Positions 26,424-34,686 of a stretch of 64,000 bases of DNA are shown here, in pieces. The DNA is from JAJNPS01 sp031378845 (GTDB lineage Bacteria > Pseudomonadota > Alphaproteobacteria > Rhodobacterales > Rhodobacteraceae). How positions within the stretch are numbered: position 1 is the stretch's first letter; each line of letters begins with the position of its first letter. The position numbers and the translations under genes are program-made. The DNA lies in the NCBI GenBank assembly GCA_031378845.1, contig JANNES010000006.1:36958-100957 (forward strand), given 5' to 3'. Below the pieces are notes generated by a model, which made no database searches, was not told the DNA's origin, and was given only the letters and a program-made list of their open reading frames with translations.

Positions 26424-27869
26424 ATGAGACGCCTTCGGAATGTAAAGATCGTGGCCACGTTGGGCCCTGCTTCCAGCACCTACGCAATGATCCGGGCGCT
26501 TTACGAGGCCGGTGCGGACGTGTTCCGACTGAACATGAGCCACGGGACGCATGACGACATCCGCGCGCGGCACGTGATCATCCGGCAGGTCGAGGCCGAT
26601 CTTGGTCGCCCGATCGGCATTCTTGCCGATCTTCAGGGACCGAAGCTGCGTGTCGGTGTCTTTGCCAAACCGTCCGAAGAGCTGGTCGAAGGTGCCAAGT
26701 TCCGGATGGATCTGTCGTCGGTGCCGGGCGACGTTACCCGCGTGAACTTGCCTCACCCTGAGATTTTTGCGGCTTTGGAGCCGGGCGCGGCGCTGTTGAT
26801 CAATGATGGCAAAATTCGCCTCTTGGTCGATGACTGCGGCAAGGATTTCGCCAACTGCACGGTTACCGTGGGTGGTACCATTTCCAACCGCAAGGGCGTC
26901 AACGTTCCTGATGTGGTGCTGCCACTCGCGGCACTGTCAGAAAAGGATCGAGGCGATCTGGAGTTTGCCTGCGAACTGGGCGTTGACTGGCTTGCACTAT
27001 CGTTCGTGCAGCGCCCCGAAGACGTCATCGAGGCGCGCCACCTGGCCAAAGGCCGCGCAGCAATCATGTCCAAGATCGAAAAACCGGCTGCTGTGAAGGC
27101 CTACGACGCGATCTTGCAGGTTTCTGATGGGATCATGGTCGCACGGGGCGATCTGGGCGTCGAACTACCGGTCTATTCGGTACCGCCGATCCAGAAACGC
27201 CTGGTGCGTGGCGCGCGGGCGGCCGCCAAGCCGGTGATCGTCGCAACCCAGATGCTGGAATCGATGATCGAATCGCCGGTGCCGACGCGGGCCGAGGTCT
27301 CTGACGTTGCAACTGCGATCTACGAAGGTGCCGATGCCATCATGCTGTCCGCAGAATCGGCGGCCGGCAAGTATCCGATCGAAGCTGTGACGACGATGCA
27401 CAATGTCGCAATCTCGGTCGAGAAAGACCCGACGTATCAGTCCATCATCGAGGCCAGCCGCGTCATTCGGCGCGAAACGATCGCCGATGGCATCGTCGCA
27501 GCGGCACGCGAAATCGCCGAAGCCACGAACATCAAGGCGATTTGCTGCTTTAGCCAATCTGGCACCACGGCCAGCCTGGTCGCCCGCGAACGCCCGCGGG
27601 TGCCAATCATCGCGTTGACCCCGCTGATGTCCTCGGCCCGGCGCATGGCACTGACCTGGGGGGCGTATTGCGTGCTTGCAGAACCGCAGGATCGCTTCAA
27701 GGGGGCGGTCATCGCCGCCATCCGTGCCGCCCGAGACCATGGCTTTGCCACCGAAGAGGACCAGATTGTCGTGACTGCGGGTGTTCCTTTCAACGTCAGA
27801 GGCACAACAAACATTTTACGCGTGGCGCCTTGCGATGAAAGGTTGATTTCTCGGGTCGAGCCTGAGTAA
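26424..27869 (+). CDS. pyk: Pyruvate kinase
   Basis: 481 residues, full length. N-terminal VKIVATLGPAS and FRLNMSHGTHDD, the catalytic core MSKIEKPAAV, IMVARGDLGVELP and ATQMLESMI are visible, and the C-terminal allosteric domain is intact. It converts PEP and ADP to pyruvate and ATP. AGGAACC precedes the ATG. It is followed by a small membrane protein gene and then rpmI-rplT. Confidence 0.97.
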   Translation: MRRLRNVKIVATLGPASSTYAMIRALYEAGADVFRLNMSHGTHDDIRARHVIIRQVEADLGRPIGILADLQGPKLRVGVFAKPSEELVEGAKFRMDLSSVPGDVTRVNLPHPEIFAALEPGAALLINDGKIRLLVDDCGKDFANCTVTVGGTISNRKGVNVPDVVLPLAALSEKDRGDLEFACELGVDWLALSFVQRPEDVIEARHLAKGRAAIMSKIEKPAAVKAYDAILQVSDGIMVARGDLGVELPVYSVPPIQKRLVRGARAAAKPVIVATQMLESMIESPVPTRAEVSDVATAIYEGADAIMLSAESAAGKYPIEAVTTMHNVAISVEKDPTYQSIIEASRVIRRETIADGIVAAAREIAEATNIKAICCFSQSGTTASLVARERPRVPIIALTPLMSSARRMALTWGAYCVLAEPQDRFKGAVIAAIRAARDHGFATEEDQIVVTAGVPFNVRGTTNILRVAPCDERLISRVEPE

Positions 27870-27902
27870 ACCTTTCGTGACGCTTATTGGATTGGGATAC
27901 AC

Positions 27903-28127
27903 GTGGATACGGATCTTTATCTGACAATCGGGATCATCCTGGGTCTGCTGACGTTACCGGCCCTTTTGAACGCTTGGACCGAAGGGCGCCCACCACGCGC
28001 TGGGGCGATAGCGTTGATGATAGCGATCATCTTGATCGCGATTGCGCTGACGCAGCGACCATCCGGCTATGCTTTCGGAGAAATCCCCGAAGCCATGCTC
28101 AGGGTCTTCGGGCGCCTGACCAACTAG
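27903..28127 (+). CDS. Small two-helix membrane protein
   Basis: 74 residues from a GTG 33 bp after pyk. Two hydrophobic helices (about 6-24 and 36-51) flank a short polar loop; the C-terminus is amphipathic. No family recognised. A GCGCC-TTCAA-GGCGC hairpin follows at 28151-28165, so the transcript may end before rpmI. Confidence 0.6.
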   Translation: MDTDLYLTIGIILGLLTLPALLNAWTEGRPPRAGAIALMIAIILIAIALTQRPSGYAFGEIPEAMLRVFGRLTN

Positions 28128-28150
28128 TCGGCCTGCCGATCTTCCCTCTT

Positions 28151-28165
28151 GCGCCTTCAAGGCGC
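28151..28165 (+). terminator. Short hairpin between the small membrane protein and rpmI
   Basis: GCGCC/GGCGC 5-bp stem with a TTCAA loop and TTTGCC after it. It is a weak terminator or a leader structure of the ribosomal protein operon. Confidence 0.35.
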
Positions 28166-28246
28166 TTTGCCTATGACGACACGCTCTTACCCGCACGGCC
28201 GGCCAAAGTGGCATGCCGAGTCGTGCCTGAAACCACGGAGATGGAA

Positions 28247-28447
28247 ATGCCCAAGATGAAGACCAAGTCGGCGGCCAAGAAGCGTTTCAGCTTCACGGCC
28301 TCCGGTCGGGCCAAAGCCGGCGTTGCCGGCAAGCGGCACGGCATGATCAAGCGCACGACGAAATTCATTCGCGATGCTTCTGGTACGATGTTGCTGTCGG
28401 CTGCCGACACCAAGATCGTCAAGAAGTACATGCCCTACGACCGGTAA
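28247..28447 (+). CDS. rpmI: 50S ribosomal protein L35
   Basis: 66 residues: MPKMKTKSAAKKRF start and KRTTKFIRDASGTMLL core match bL35. ATG 28247 is used because family members start MPKMKTK; ATG 28241 is in frame two codons earlier. rplT follows 11 bp downstream. infC, often first in this operon, is not in the window. Confidence 0.97.
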   Translation: MPKMKTKSAAKKRFSFTASGRAKAGVAGKRHGMIKRTTKFIRDASGTMLLSAADTKIVKKYMPYDR

Positions 28448-28458
28448 GGAGTTCCCCC

Positions 28459-28821
28459 ATGTCCCGCGTTAAATCTGGCAAGGTGACCCATGCCCGTCAC
28501 CGCAAGGTGATCAAGGCAGCGGCTGGCTACTATGCCGCCCGGTCGACCAACTTTCGCACCGCCACGCAGGCGGTCGACAAGGCCAACCAATATGCGACCC
28601 GCGACCGCAAAACCCGCAAGCGCAACTTTCGCGCTTTGTGGATCCAGCGGATCAATGCCGCCGTGCGGCTCTTTGATATCGAGATGACCTATTCGCGGTT
28701 CATCAACGGGCTGAGCAAAGCCGGGATCGAAGTGGACCGCAAGGTTCTGGCAGATCTGGCAGTGCATGAGCCTGAGGCGTTCAATGCCATCGCAGGCCAG
28801 GCCAAAGCCGCGCTCGCCTAA
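28459..28821 (+). CDS. rplT: 50S ribosomal protein L20
   Basis: 120 residues, full bL20: MSRVKSGKVTHARHRKVIKAA, the conserved YATRDRKTRKRNFRALWIQRIN, and the RFINGLSKAGIEVDRKVLADLA C-domain. It has an AAGGAG Shine-Dalgarno. Its transcript ends at a strong terminator about 20 bp downstream. Confidence 0.98.
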   Translation: MSRVKSGKVTHARHRKVIKAAAGYYAARSTNFRTATQAVDKANQYATRDRKTRKRNFRALWIQRINAAVRLFDIEMTYSRFINGLSKAGIEVDRKVLADLAVHEPEAFNAIAGQAKAALA

Positions 28822-29212
28822 ACGCGTTCTCAGAGATATCGGACCCCGTGCAGACCAGCTGGCGGCACGGGGTTCTTTCGTCTAGGCGAATGCTTTGCGG
28901 CGCCGGCTGATAGTTCGGCTGGCTGACGACGGACATCGATCCCGAAAGAAATCCCGGGACATCGGCCGAGGCCGTCATGTTCTGAAAATGGCTGCCCATG
29001 TCGAATAGCAACGCCGTCGGGTCACTATCGTCAATGTCGAGATTGACGGTTGCAGCCGTCCCGACCGTAGGGAAAACCGCCCCCGCCGGGATCAAGCCCG
29101 GTATCGTTGTCACAGCTCCATTGAAGCTTATGGTTGCGGCATGCGTTCCGCTTGCCAGGAGGGCAACGGCGAGCGGAAGTAAAGCTGCACGCGTTATCAA
29201 ATAGTTCTTCAA
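28781..29212 (-). pseudogene. Exported protein gene remnant, 3'-truncated
   Basis: The N-terminus is a good signal peptide (MKNYLITRAALLPLAVALLASGTHA), followed by a beta-rich start of the kind seen in secreted PEP-CTERM-like proteins (ATISFNG, then TVNLDIDD). After about residue 107 the frame runs antisense through the rplT terminator and into the last 41 bp of rplT, so the C-terminus is not genuine. It looks like the 5' part of a larger secreted protein gene cut off next to rplT. Whether the fragment is expressed is unknown. Confidence 0.55.
28844..28880 (+). terminator. Rho-independent terminator of rpmI-rplT
   Basis: CCCCGTGC (28844-28851) and GCACGGGG (28865-28872) form a perfect 8-bp stem with a 13-nt loop, followed by TTCTTTCG. 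It lies 22 bp after the rplT stop. Confidence 0.85.
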
Positions 29213-29427
29213 GTCAATGTCCTACTGGTTGGGTAACGCAAGCGATGTATGCCAGTGGTCCAGTAAATGCGGGTATTTCACGTTACCAAAAATCGCTATT
29301 CGCGAGAATCCGATGTCGCGTTGGCGCCGGACAAGAATGGGTTGTCCGACCGCCTGATTGCTGATCATGCAGCCATAGCTGCGCCGGGAAACAGGCTGGC
29401 CAGGATAAACAAAGTGCAGGTCGCTTG

Positions 29428-29874
29428 ATGACTATCACGAGCTATTTTCGCGACTTCATTGCGCGCACCGATGACCGCACGCTCGACAAGATGGATCATT
29501 ACCTCGACATTTATGACCGGTCTCTGGTGGGGTGGCAGGGCCGCGATGTTTCATTCCTTGAGATCGGCGTCGACAAGGGTGGGTCGCTGCGCATGTGGCG
29601 CGAGTTTTTTGCGCCGGCTGCGCGGTTGACCTTTCTGGACATTGACCCCGCTTGCAAGGCGCTGGAACTGCCGGGAACGGAGATTCGCATTGGCGATCAG
29701 GCGGATCGCGACTTCTTGGCATCTGTTGCGCGTGATCGCGGCCCATTTGACATGATCGTCGATGATGGCGGTCACAAGATGCATCAGCAAATCACCAGTT
29801 TTGAGACATTGTGGCAGCATCTGAAGGACGGAGGGCTCTCTATCGTCGAGGATACACCTATTAGCTTCTCTTAG
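29428..29874 (+). pseudogene. SAM-dependent methyltransferase, probably 3'-truncated
   Basis: 148 residues resembling class I methyltransferases of the MycE/cephalosporin-hydroxylase-like type: SFLEIGVDKGGSLRMWREFF is motif I, LTFLDIDP motif II, and FDMIVDDGGHKMHQQITSFETLW the conserved DDGGH segment. The frame stops right after LSIVEDT, where family members continue with a Tyr/Trp-rich region for 60 or more residues. Truncation is inferred from family length. Confidence 0.55.
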
Positions 29875-29907
29875 AAGGAACCTCGGCTTTCGTGCGATAC
29901 GACAGCT

Positions 29908-29938
29908 GCTGCCCGGCACGGCATGTATGCCGGGCAGC
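29908..29938. other. Strong hairpin downstream of the truncated methyltransferase
   Basis: GCTGCCCGGCA (29908-29918) and TGCCGGGCAGC (29928-29938) form a perfect 11-bp stem with a 9-nt loop. No T-tract follows on either strand, so it is not a canonical terminator. Confidence 0.5.
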
Positions 29939-29992
29939 GGCGGGGGCTGGATCGAATTCAGCTGGGCCGAGCAGGGCCGTGCAATAGTCTGA

Positions 29993-30494
29993 TCACCCCC
30001 GCCTTTTCATGTGGCCTGAACGGATACCTGGGGGAAAGCCCCGCATGAGAAGCACAGGGGATGAAAGTCGATCTTTTGACCCCGCAAACAGAGGTAGCTC
30101 AACCTCTTGGGGTTCCAGCAGAACGATACCACGGATGAGCCTTTCCAATGCGGCGCGCGATGGCGCTATCAGCTGATCGTCTTGCTGGGCCAACGCAGCA
30201 GGATCAAATGCGGCTGACAACAACCGTGCCAGCGCCTCGGGCTGTGCCACTCCTGCCACCGCCGGCCCTTGCGACGGCGTCCGCTTCTTGGCGTATCACC
30301 GCGTCGAACAGCGCCTCCTGGTCGGCGAAATGGTGGTAGAGCGCGCCACGCGTCACGCCCGCCATTGCGACAATGTCGGGTGTCGCGGTTCCCGCAAAGC
30401 CGTGCTTTGCAAAGAGATGCCGCCTGGCGCGGATCAACGCCGCGCGCATCGTCTCGGTGCGTTCCCAGTTGGAGCGGCGGGTTAGCGACTGCAT
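29993..30494 (-). pseudogene. TetR-family regulator with internal deletion/frameshift
   Basis: From ATG 30494 the frame encodes a normal TetR DNA-binding domain (residues 1-76: ALIRARRHLFAKHGFAGTAT, then VAMAGVTRGALYHHFADQEALF). At about 30255-30270 it shifts into junk. The other minus frame (30259 to 29993) carries a TetR-like C-terminal end, PEALARLLSAAFDPAALAQ then RAALERLIRGIV. The middle ligand-binding helices are missing, so a deletion with frame change has occurred. The total of 502 bp is short for the family. The intact HTH could still bind DNA if translated. Confidence 0.7.
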
Positions 30495-30496
30495 AC

Positions 30497-30531
30497 ATAC
30501 GTCTTGTGTGTGATTTGCACACATAGCGTAT
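30497..30531. promoter_or_regulatory. TetR/VOC divergent operator candidate
   Basis: TGTGTG (30507-30512) and CACACA (30518-30523) are perfect inverted arms around a 5-bp spacer, and outer arms ATACG/CGTAT sit at 30497-30501 and 30527-30531. It lies just upstream of the TetR start and 27 bp from the VOC gene, as expected of a TetR operator. Confidence 0.5.
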
Positions 30532-30557
30532 CCACAACCTGCCGAAAGGTAGCCCCG

Positions 30558-30983
30558 ATGAAAACCACCCGTTGCTGTTCGGCCTTGCTCAGCACCGATG
30601 TCCCGGCGGCAGCGGCGTTCTACCGCGCGTCCTTTCAATTTGCGGCTCTCTTCACTTCTGACGGGTCGCTGCATCTGCAATCGACTGAAGACTCATCCGC
30701 AAATCGTGCAATCGAGGCGCAGGATTACCCGAGCGTGCCGGCGCTCGCCCGTCACCGAACCGGTGGCGCAATCCTGAATTTCGCGGTGTCAGATCCGCAA
30801 GGCCACCGCCACCGTCTGATCGCCCACGGGCTGCAAGTCACCCCACCGCTGCATGATGAAGACCTTGGCCAACGCCATTTCATCGTGGCGGCACCGGATG
30901 GTAGACTGGTCGACGGGACCCGCCCAGCGCCGCCCGGGGCCAAGTTTGCTGCGCATTGTGCGGCTGACGCTCCCCCGGAGTAA
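30558..30983 (+). CDS. VOC-family (glyoxalase/dioxygenase fold) protein
   Basis: 141 residues with the vicinal-oxygen-chelate pattern: TDVPAAAAFYRASF helix at the start, repeated beta-alpha-beta-beta-beta units, and a late DGRLVDGTRP. Metal ligands are not obvious, so catalytic status is unclear. It diverges from the broken TetR gene and was probably regulated by it. Typical associated roles are resistance or detoxification, not provable here. Confidence 0.65.
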   Translation: MKTTRCCSALLSTDVPAAAAFYRASFQFAALFTSDGSLHLQSTEDSSANRAIEAQDYPSVPALARHRTGGAILNFAVSDPQGHRHRLIAHGLQVTPPLHDEDLGQRHFIVAAPDGRLVDGTRPAPPGAKFAAHCAADAPPE

Positions 30984-31047
30984 GCGCCTACCCTTGCAAT
31001 CGACCCCGCCCCTCGCTAGCACCAAGCGGCACGAAGGGGAGGCTCCG

Positions 31048-32130
31048 ATGGACGGGCTCGACACGCTGAAAGCCAGGTATCTGACCGCCATTGCTGCGGC
31101 ATCTGACGAGGCGAGCCTCGAAGAGGTCCGCCTTGGCGCACTCGGCAAAAAGGGCGAGATCAGCCTGAAAATGCGCGATCTGGGCCAGATGGACCCCGCA
31201 CAGCGTCAGGTTGCCGGGGCCATGCTGAACGCGCTGAAAGATGAGATCGACGCCGCCTTGCGGGCCAAGAAGACAGCACTTGGCGATGCTGCTCTGGACG
31301 CCCGTCTGCGCTCGGAATGGCTGGATGTGACGTTGCCGGCAAGGCCTCGTCCGCGTGGTACGATCCACCCGGTCAGCCAGGTCATGGAGGAGTTGACCGC
31401 GATCTTTGCCGACATGGGGTTTGCCGTCGCCGAAGGCCCGCAGGTGGAAAGCGACTGGTACAATTTCGACGCGCTGAACATCCCGCCCGAACACCCCGCA
31501 CGGCAGGAACATGACACGTTCTTCATGCACCGCGCACCCGGCGACACCCGCCCGCCGCATGTGCTGCGCACCCATACCAGCCCGGTACAGATCCGCGCAC
31601 TGATGGAACAGGGCGCGCCGATCCGGGTGATCGCCCCCGGCCGGGTCTACCGGATGGACATGGACCAGACCCATACGCCGATGTTCCATCAGGTCGAAGG
31701 GCTGGCCATCGACCGCAACATTTCCATGGCTAACCTCAAGTGGGTGCTGGAGGAATTCTGCCGCGCCTATTTCGAGGTGGACCGCGTCGAACTGCGGTTC
31801 CGCGCGTCGCATTTCCCGTTTACCGAACCGTCGGCCGAGGTCGATATCCGCTATTCCAACGTGGGCGGCCAGTTGCGCATCGGCGAGGGCGACAAGTGGA
31901 TGGAGATCCTCGGCTCCGGCATGGTACATCCCAAGGTCCTGGCGGCGGCGGGTGTGGACCCGACCCAGTGGCAGGGCTTTGCCTTTGGCATGGGCATCGA
32001 CCGTATCGCCATGCTGAAATACGGCATCCCGGATCTGCGCGCGTTTTTCGAGGCAGATTTGCGCTGGCTGCGCCATTACGGGTTTTCTGCGCTGGACGTG
32101 CCGGATTTGGCGGGGGGGTTGTCGCGGTGA
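31048..32130 (+). CDS. pheS: Phenylalanine-tRNA ligase alpha subunit
   Basis: 360 residues. N-terminal coiled coil (1-85), then class II synthetase motifs: motif 1 region TIHPVSQVMEELTAIFADMGF, motif 2 FRASHFPFTEPSAEVDI, motif 3 GFAFGMGIDRIAMLKYGI. AGGGGAGG precedes the ATG. The beta subunit gene pheT does not follow; a cupin gene and dinB do. PheS works only as (alpha-beta)2, so pheT must be elsewhere. Confidence 0.97.
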   Translation: MDGLDTLKARYLTAIAAASDEASLEEVRLGALGKKGEISLKMRDLGQMDPAQRQVAGAMLNALKDEIDAALRAKKTALGDAALDARLRSEWLDVTLPARPRPRGTIHPVSQVMEELTAIFADMGFAVAEGPQVESDWYNFDALNIPPEHPARQEHDTFFMHRAPGDTRPPHVLRTHTSPVQIRALMEQGAPIRVIAPGRVYRMDMDQTHTPMFHQVEGLAIDRNISMANLKWVLEEFCRAYFEVDRVELRFRASHFPFTEPSAEVDIRYSNVGGQLRIGEGDKWMEILGSGMVHPKVLAAAGVDPTQWQGFAFGMGIDRIAMLKYGIPDLRAFFEADLRWLRHYGFSALDVPDLAGGLSR

Positions 32131-32477
32131 GTAAGGTCAACCTTGCCAGCAAACTTGGTTCGTTTTCTGACCTCTGGTCACCCAAGATCATCGCCGCGTT
32201 TAATGGCCACGATGTGATGGTGGTCAAGGTCAAGGGCGAGTTTGTCTGGCACAGCCACCCTGAAACGGATGACTTCTTTTTGGTCCTTTCTGGATCCGTC
32301 ACGATTCAGCAGCGCGACGGCAGCGTCGTGTTGAACGCGGGCGAACTTTATGTCGTGCCAAAGGGGGGCGAGCATTGCCCGATGGCCGCCGAAGAAGCCT
32401 CGATCTTGCTGATTGAACCAATGGGCACTCCTAACACGGGCGATGCAAAGACTGCCGCCATCAAAGCGGCGGCCTAG
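32127..32477 (+). CDS. Single-domain cupin protein
   Basis: 116 residues from GTG overlapping the pheS stop (GTGA). Cupin motif 1 is VKGEFVWHSHPETDDFFLVLSG (His, His, Glu-like metal ligands) and motif 2 GELYVVPKGGEHCP. Small mannose-6-phosphate isomerase-like cupins of this kind have no assigned substrate. Confidence 0.8.
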   Translation: MSKVNLASKLGSFSDLWSPKIIAAFNGHDVMVVKVKGEFVWHSHPETDDFFLVLSGSVTIQQRDGSVVLNAGELYVVPKGGEHCPMAAEEASILLIEPMGTPNTGDAKTAAIKAAA

Positions 32478-32529
32478 CCCGATCAAAGTTGCAGTTTTGT
32501 TCGCGATCGTCCCGCGCTAAACTCCCCCC

Positions 32530-33783
32530 ATGCCCGCCCTGTGCCGCGACTGTTTGACCCCGTTCGAGACCGGCGCGCGCTGTCCCGCCTGCCGGTCCCC
32601 GCGCGTGCTGTCGCATCCCGAACTCTATGACCTGTCCATCGCTCATATGGACTGCGACGCCTTTTACGCTTCCGTCGAAAAGCGCGACAATCCTGATCTT
32701 GCTGACAAACCCGTCATCGTTGGCGGCGGCACGCGCGGGGTTGTCTCCACCTGCTGCTACATCGCGCGCATCTCGGGTGTGCGGTCAGCCATGCCGATGT
32801 TCCAGGCGCTGAAGCTGTGCCCGCAGGCGGTGGTCGTGAAACCCCGCATGGGTGTCTATGTCGAGGCGTCGCGTCAGATCCGGGCGATGATGGAACAACT
32901 TACCCCCGCCATCGAGCCTTTGTCACTGGACGAGGCGTTTCTGGACCTGACCGGCACCGCACGGCTGCATGGCGCGCCCCCGGTCGTCATGTTGGTGCGC
33001 CTGTTGAAACGAATGGAGGATGAGCTTGGCCTGACCGGCTCGGTCGGCCTGTCGCACAACAAGTTCCTCGCCAAGATCGCCTCGGACCTCGACAAGCCGC
33101 GTGGTTTTTCGGTGATCGGGCGGGCCGAGACGGCAGATTTCCTGCGGACCAAGCCGGTGCGGATCATCTGGGGCGTGGGGGCGGCCACGCAAACCGCACG
33201 GGACGCGGCCGGGATTCGCACGATCGCCGACCTCTTGCGTTGGGACCGGCGCGACCTTGGCGCGCGGTTCGGCAGCATGGGGGACCGGCTCTATACGCTG
33301 GCGCGGGGCGAGGATACCCGGCAGGTCAGCCGGGATGACCGGCCAAAGTCGATTTCCAAGGAAACCACCTTTAACGAGGACACCGGCGACGCCGACGTGC
33401 TGGATGGGCATCTGTGGCGCCTGTCCGAACAGGTCGCGGACCGTGCCAAGGCGAAATCTCTGGCCGGAAGCACGGTCACCCTCAAACTGAAGCGCACCGA
33501 TTTCCAGTTGATCAGTCGCCGCCATGCGCTGGGCGATCCCACCCAGTTGACCGACCGGATCTATCGCGCAGCGGCAGAGCTTTTTGCCCCCTCCGCCGCC
33601 AAAGGACCCTTTCGGCTGATCGGCGTCGGGATCTCGGACCTCACCACAGAAGATCGGGCCGACCTGAACGGTGATCTTTTGGACCCCGACGGCGTCAAGC
33701 GCGCGGCGGCGGAACGCGCGACCGATGCGATCCGCGCCCGTTTTGGCCACGACGCGATCATCAAGGGTCGCGCGCTGCGCTGA
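32530..33783 (+). CDS. dinB: DNA polymerase IV (Y-family)
   Basis: 417 residues. An N-terminal four-cysteine knuckle (C5, C8, C18, C21) precedes the polymerase, as in alphaproteobacterial DinB. Catalytic motifs: MDCDAFYASVE and PLSLDEAFLD (S-x-D-E). The GVGAATQTARDAAGI helix-hairpin and the little-finger domain follow. The C-terminus lacks an obvious clamp-binding QLxLF motif. It performs error-prone bypass synthesis. No LexA box was identified upstream by eye. Confidence 0.93.
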   Translation: MPALCRDCLTPFETGARCPACRSPRVLSHPELYDLSIAHMDCDAFYASVEKRDNPDLADKPVIVGGGTRGVVSTCCYIARISGVRSAMPMFQALKLCPQAVVVKPRMGVYVEASRQIRAMMEQLTPAIEPLSLDEAFLDLTGTARLHGAPPVVMLVRLLKRMEDELGLTGSVGLSHNKFLAKIASDLDKPRGFSVIGRAETADFLRTKPVRIIWGVGAATQTARDAAGIRTIADLLRWDRRDLGARFGSMGDRLYTLARGEDTRQVSRDDRPKSISKETTFNEDTGDADVLDGHLWRLSEQVADRAKAKSLAGSTVTLKLKRTDFQLISRRHALGDPTQLTDRIYRAAAELFAPSAAKGPFRLIGVGISDLTTEDRADLNGDLLDPDGVKRAAAERATDAIRARFGHDAIIKGRALR

Positions 33784-34617
33784 TTACTGATCGATCCAGG
33801 CCCGCACGGCGGCGTTGTATTCGTCGGGCGCCTGCAGCATCGCGAAATGGCTGGCGTCCGGCAGGATCACCAGCTTGGACCCCGGGATCAGGCTTGCAAT
33901 CTTTTCCGTATGCGGGCGCAAGATTGCCTCGTCATATTCGCCCGCGACCACGGCGGTTGGAACGGTGATCGCTGCCACCTGTGCGTCGGTCCAGTTCGGC
34001 TCTGTCGCCCACATGTTGGAGATTTGCGCGACAAACGGATCGAACTGATCCGGTGTCGGCGACATCTTGGCATAGTCCAACGCCATCTTGCCGATGTAGG
34101 CACCAAAAATGGCATCCTCGGCGACCGAAACATCCACGCCATCGGTGGTGATGTTGGCCGCCTGCGCAAACAGGTGATCCAGACGTTCTGGATGGCTCAT
34201 CGCGATATCCAGACCGATGATGCCGCCATCCGACCAACCCACAAGATCAACCTTGTCGATTTTCAGATAGTCCAAAAGGCCAACAAAATCCGACGCCATC
34301 AGATCATAACCAAAGGGCGCTTCGGTACGGGTCGATCTGCCATGGCCGCGGCTGTCGGCCACGATGACAAGATGATCTTTCATCAGGTCAGCCACCTGCG
34401 CACCCCAGATATCGGCATGACCCAAACCACCATGGATCAACAACACCGGATCACCCGCGCCATAGGTGGCGTAATACATCTGGATGCCGTTCACCGGCGC
34501 CATCCCCGTGCTGGCGGGGGCAGGCATCGCAACAGAATCGGGGACGGTCATCCAGCGATCTTCAGCAAATGCCGGGACTGCCAGCATACACATCGCCAAG
34601 GGCAACAAAGAACGCAT
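33784..34617 (-). CDS. Exported alpha/beta hydrolase
   Basis: 277 residues. Signal peptide MRSLLPLAMCMLAVPAFA. The hydrolase fold shows HGGLGHADIW (oxyanion), nucleophile elbow GWSDGG, and a C-terminal ILPDASHFAML with the catalytic His. Substrate unknown; periplasmic esterase or lactonase-like. GGAGAG before the ATG. It converges on dinB. Confidence 0.87.
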   Translation of the reverse strand: MRSLLPLAMCMLAVPAFAEDRWMTVPDSVAMPAPASTGMAPVNGIQMYYATYGAGDPVLLIHGGLGHADIWGAQVADLMKDHLVIVADSRGHGRSTRTEAPFGYDLMASDFVGLLDYLKIDKVDLVGWSDGGIIGLDIAMSHPERLDHLFAQAANITTDGVDVSVAEDAIFGAYIGKMALDYAKMSPTPDQFDPFVAQISNMWATEPNWTDAQVAAITVPTAVVAGEYDEAILRPHTEKIASLIPGSKLVILPDASHFAMLQAPDEYNAAVRAWIDQ

Positions 34618-34686
34618 TTCAGCTCTCCGTATCCATTCTATCGCCAGAGACGCTGGCCCGTTCGCCGGGTCCCAAATGGCGGGACC

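Noticed and set aside
29908..29938. Possible tRNA-like structure or terminator
   Set aside because: The stem is perfect but there are no other tRNA arms and no U-tract; kept only as a hairpin.
30988..32076. 362-residue minus-strand ORF opposite pheS
   Set aside because: Shadow of pheS; His/Gln/Arg-rich nonsense composition.
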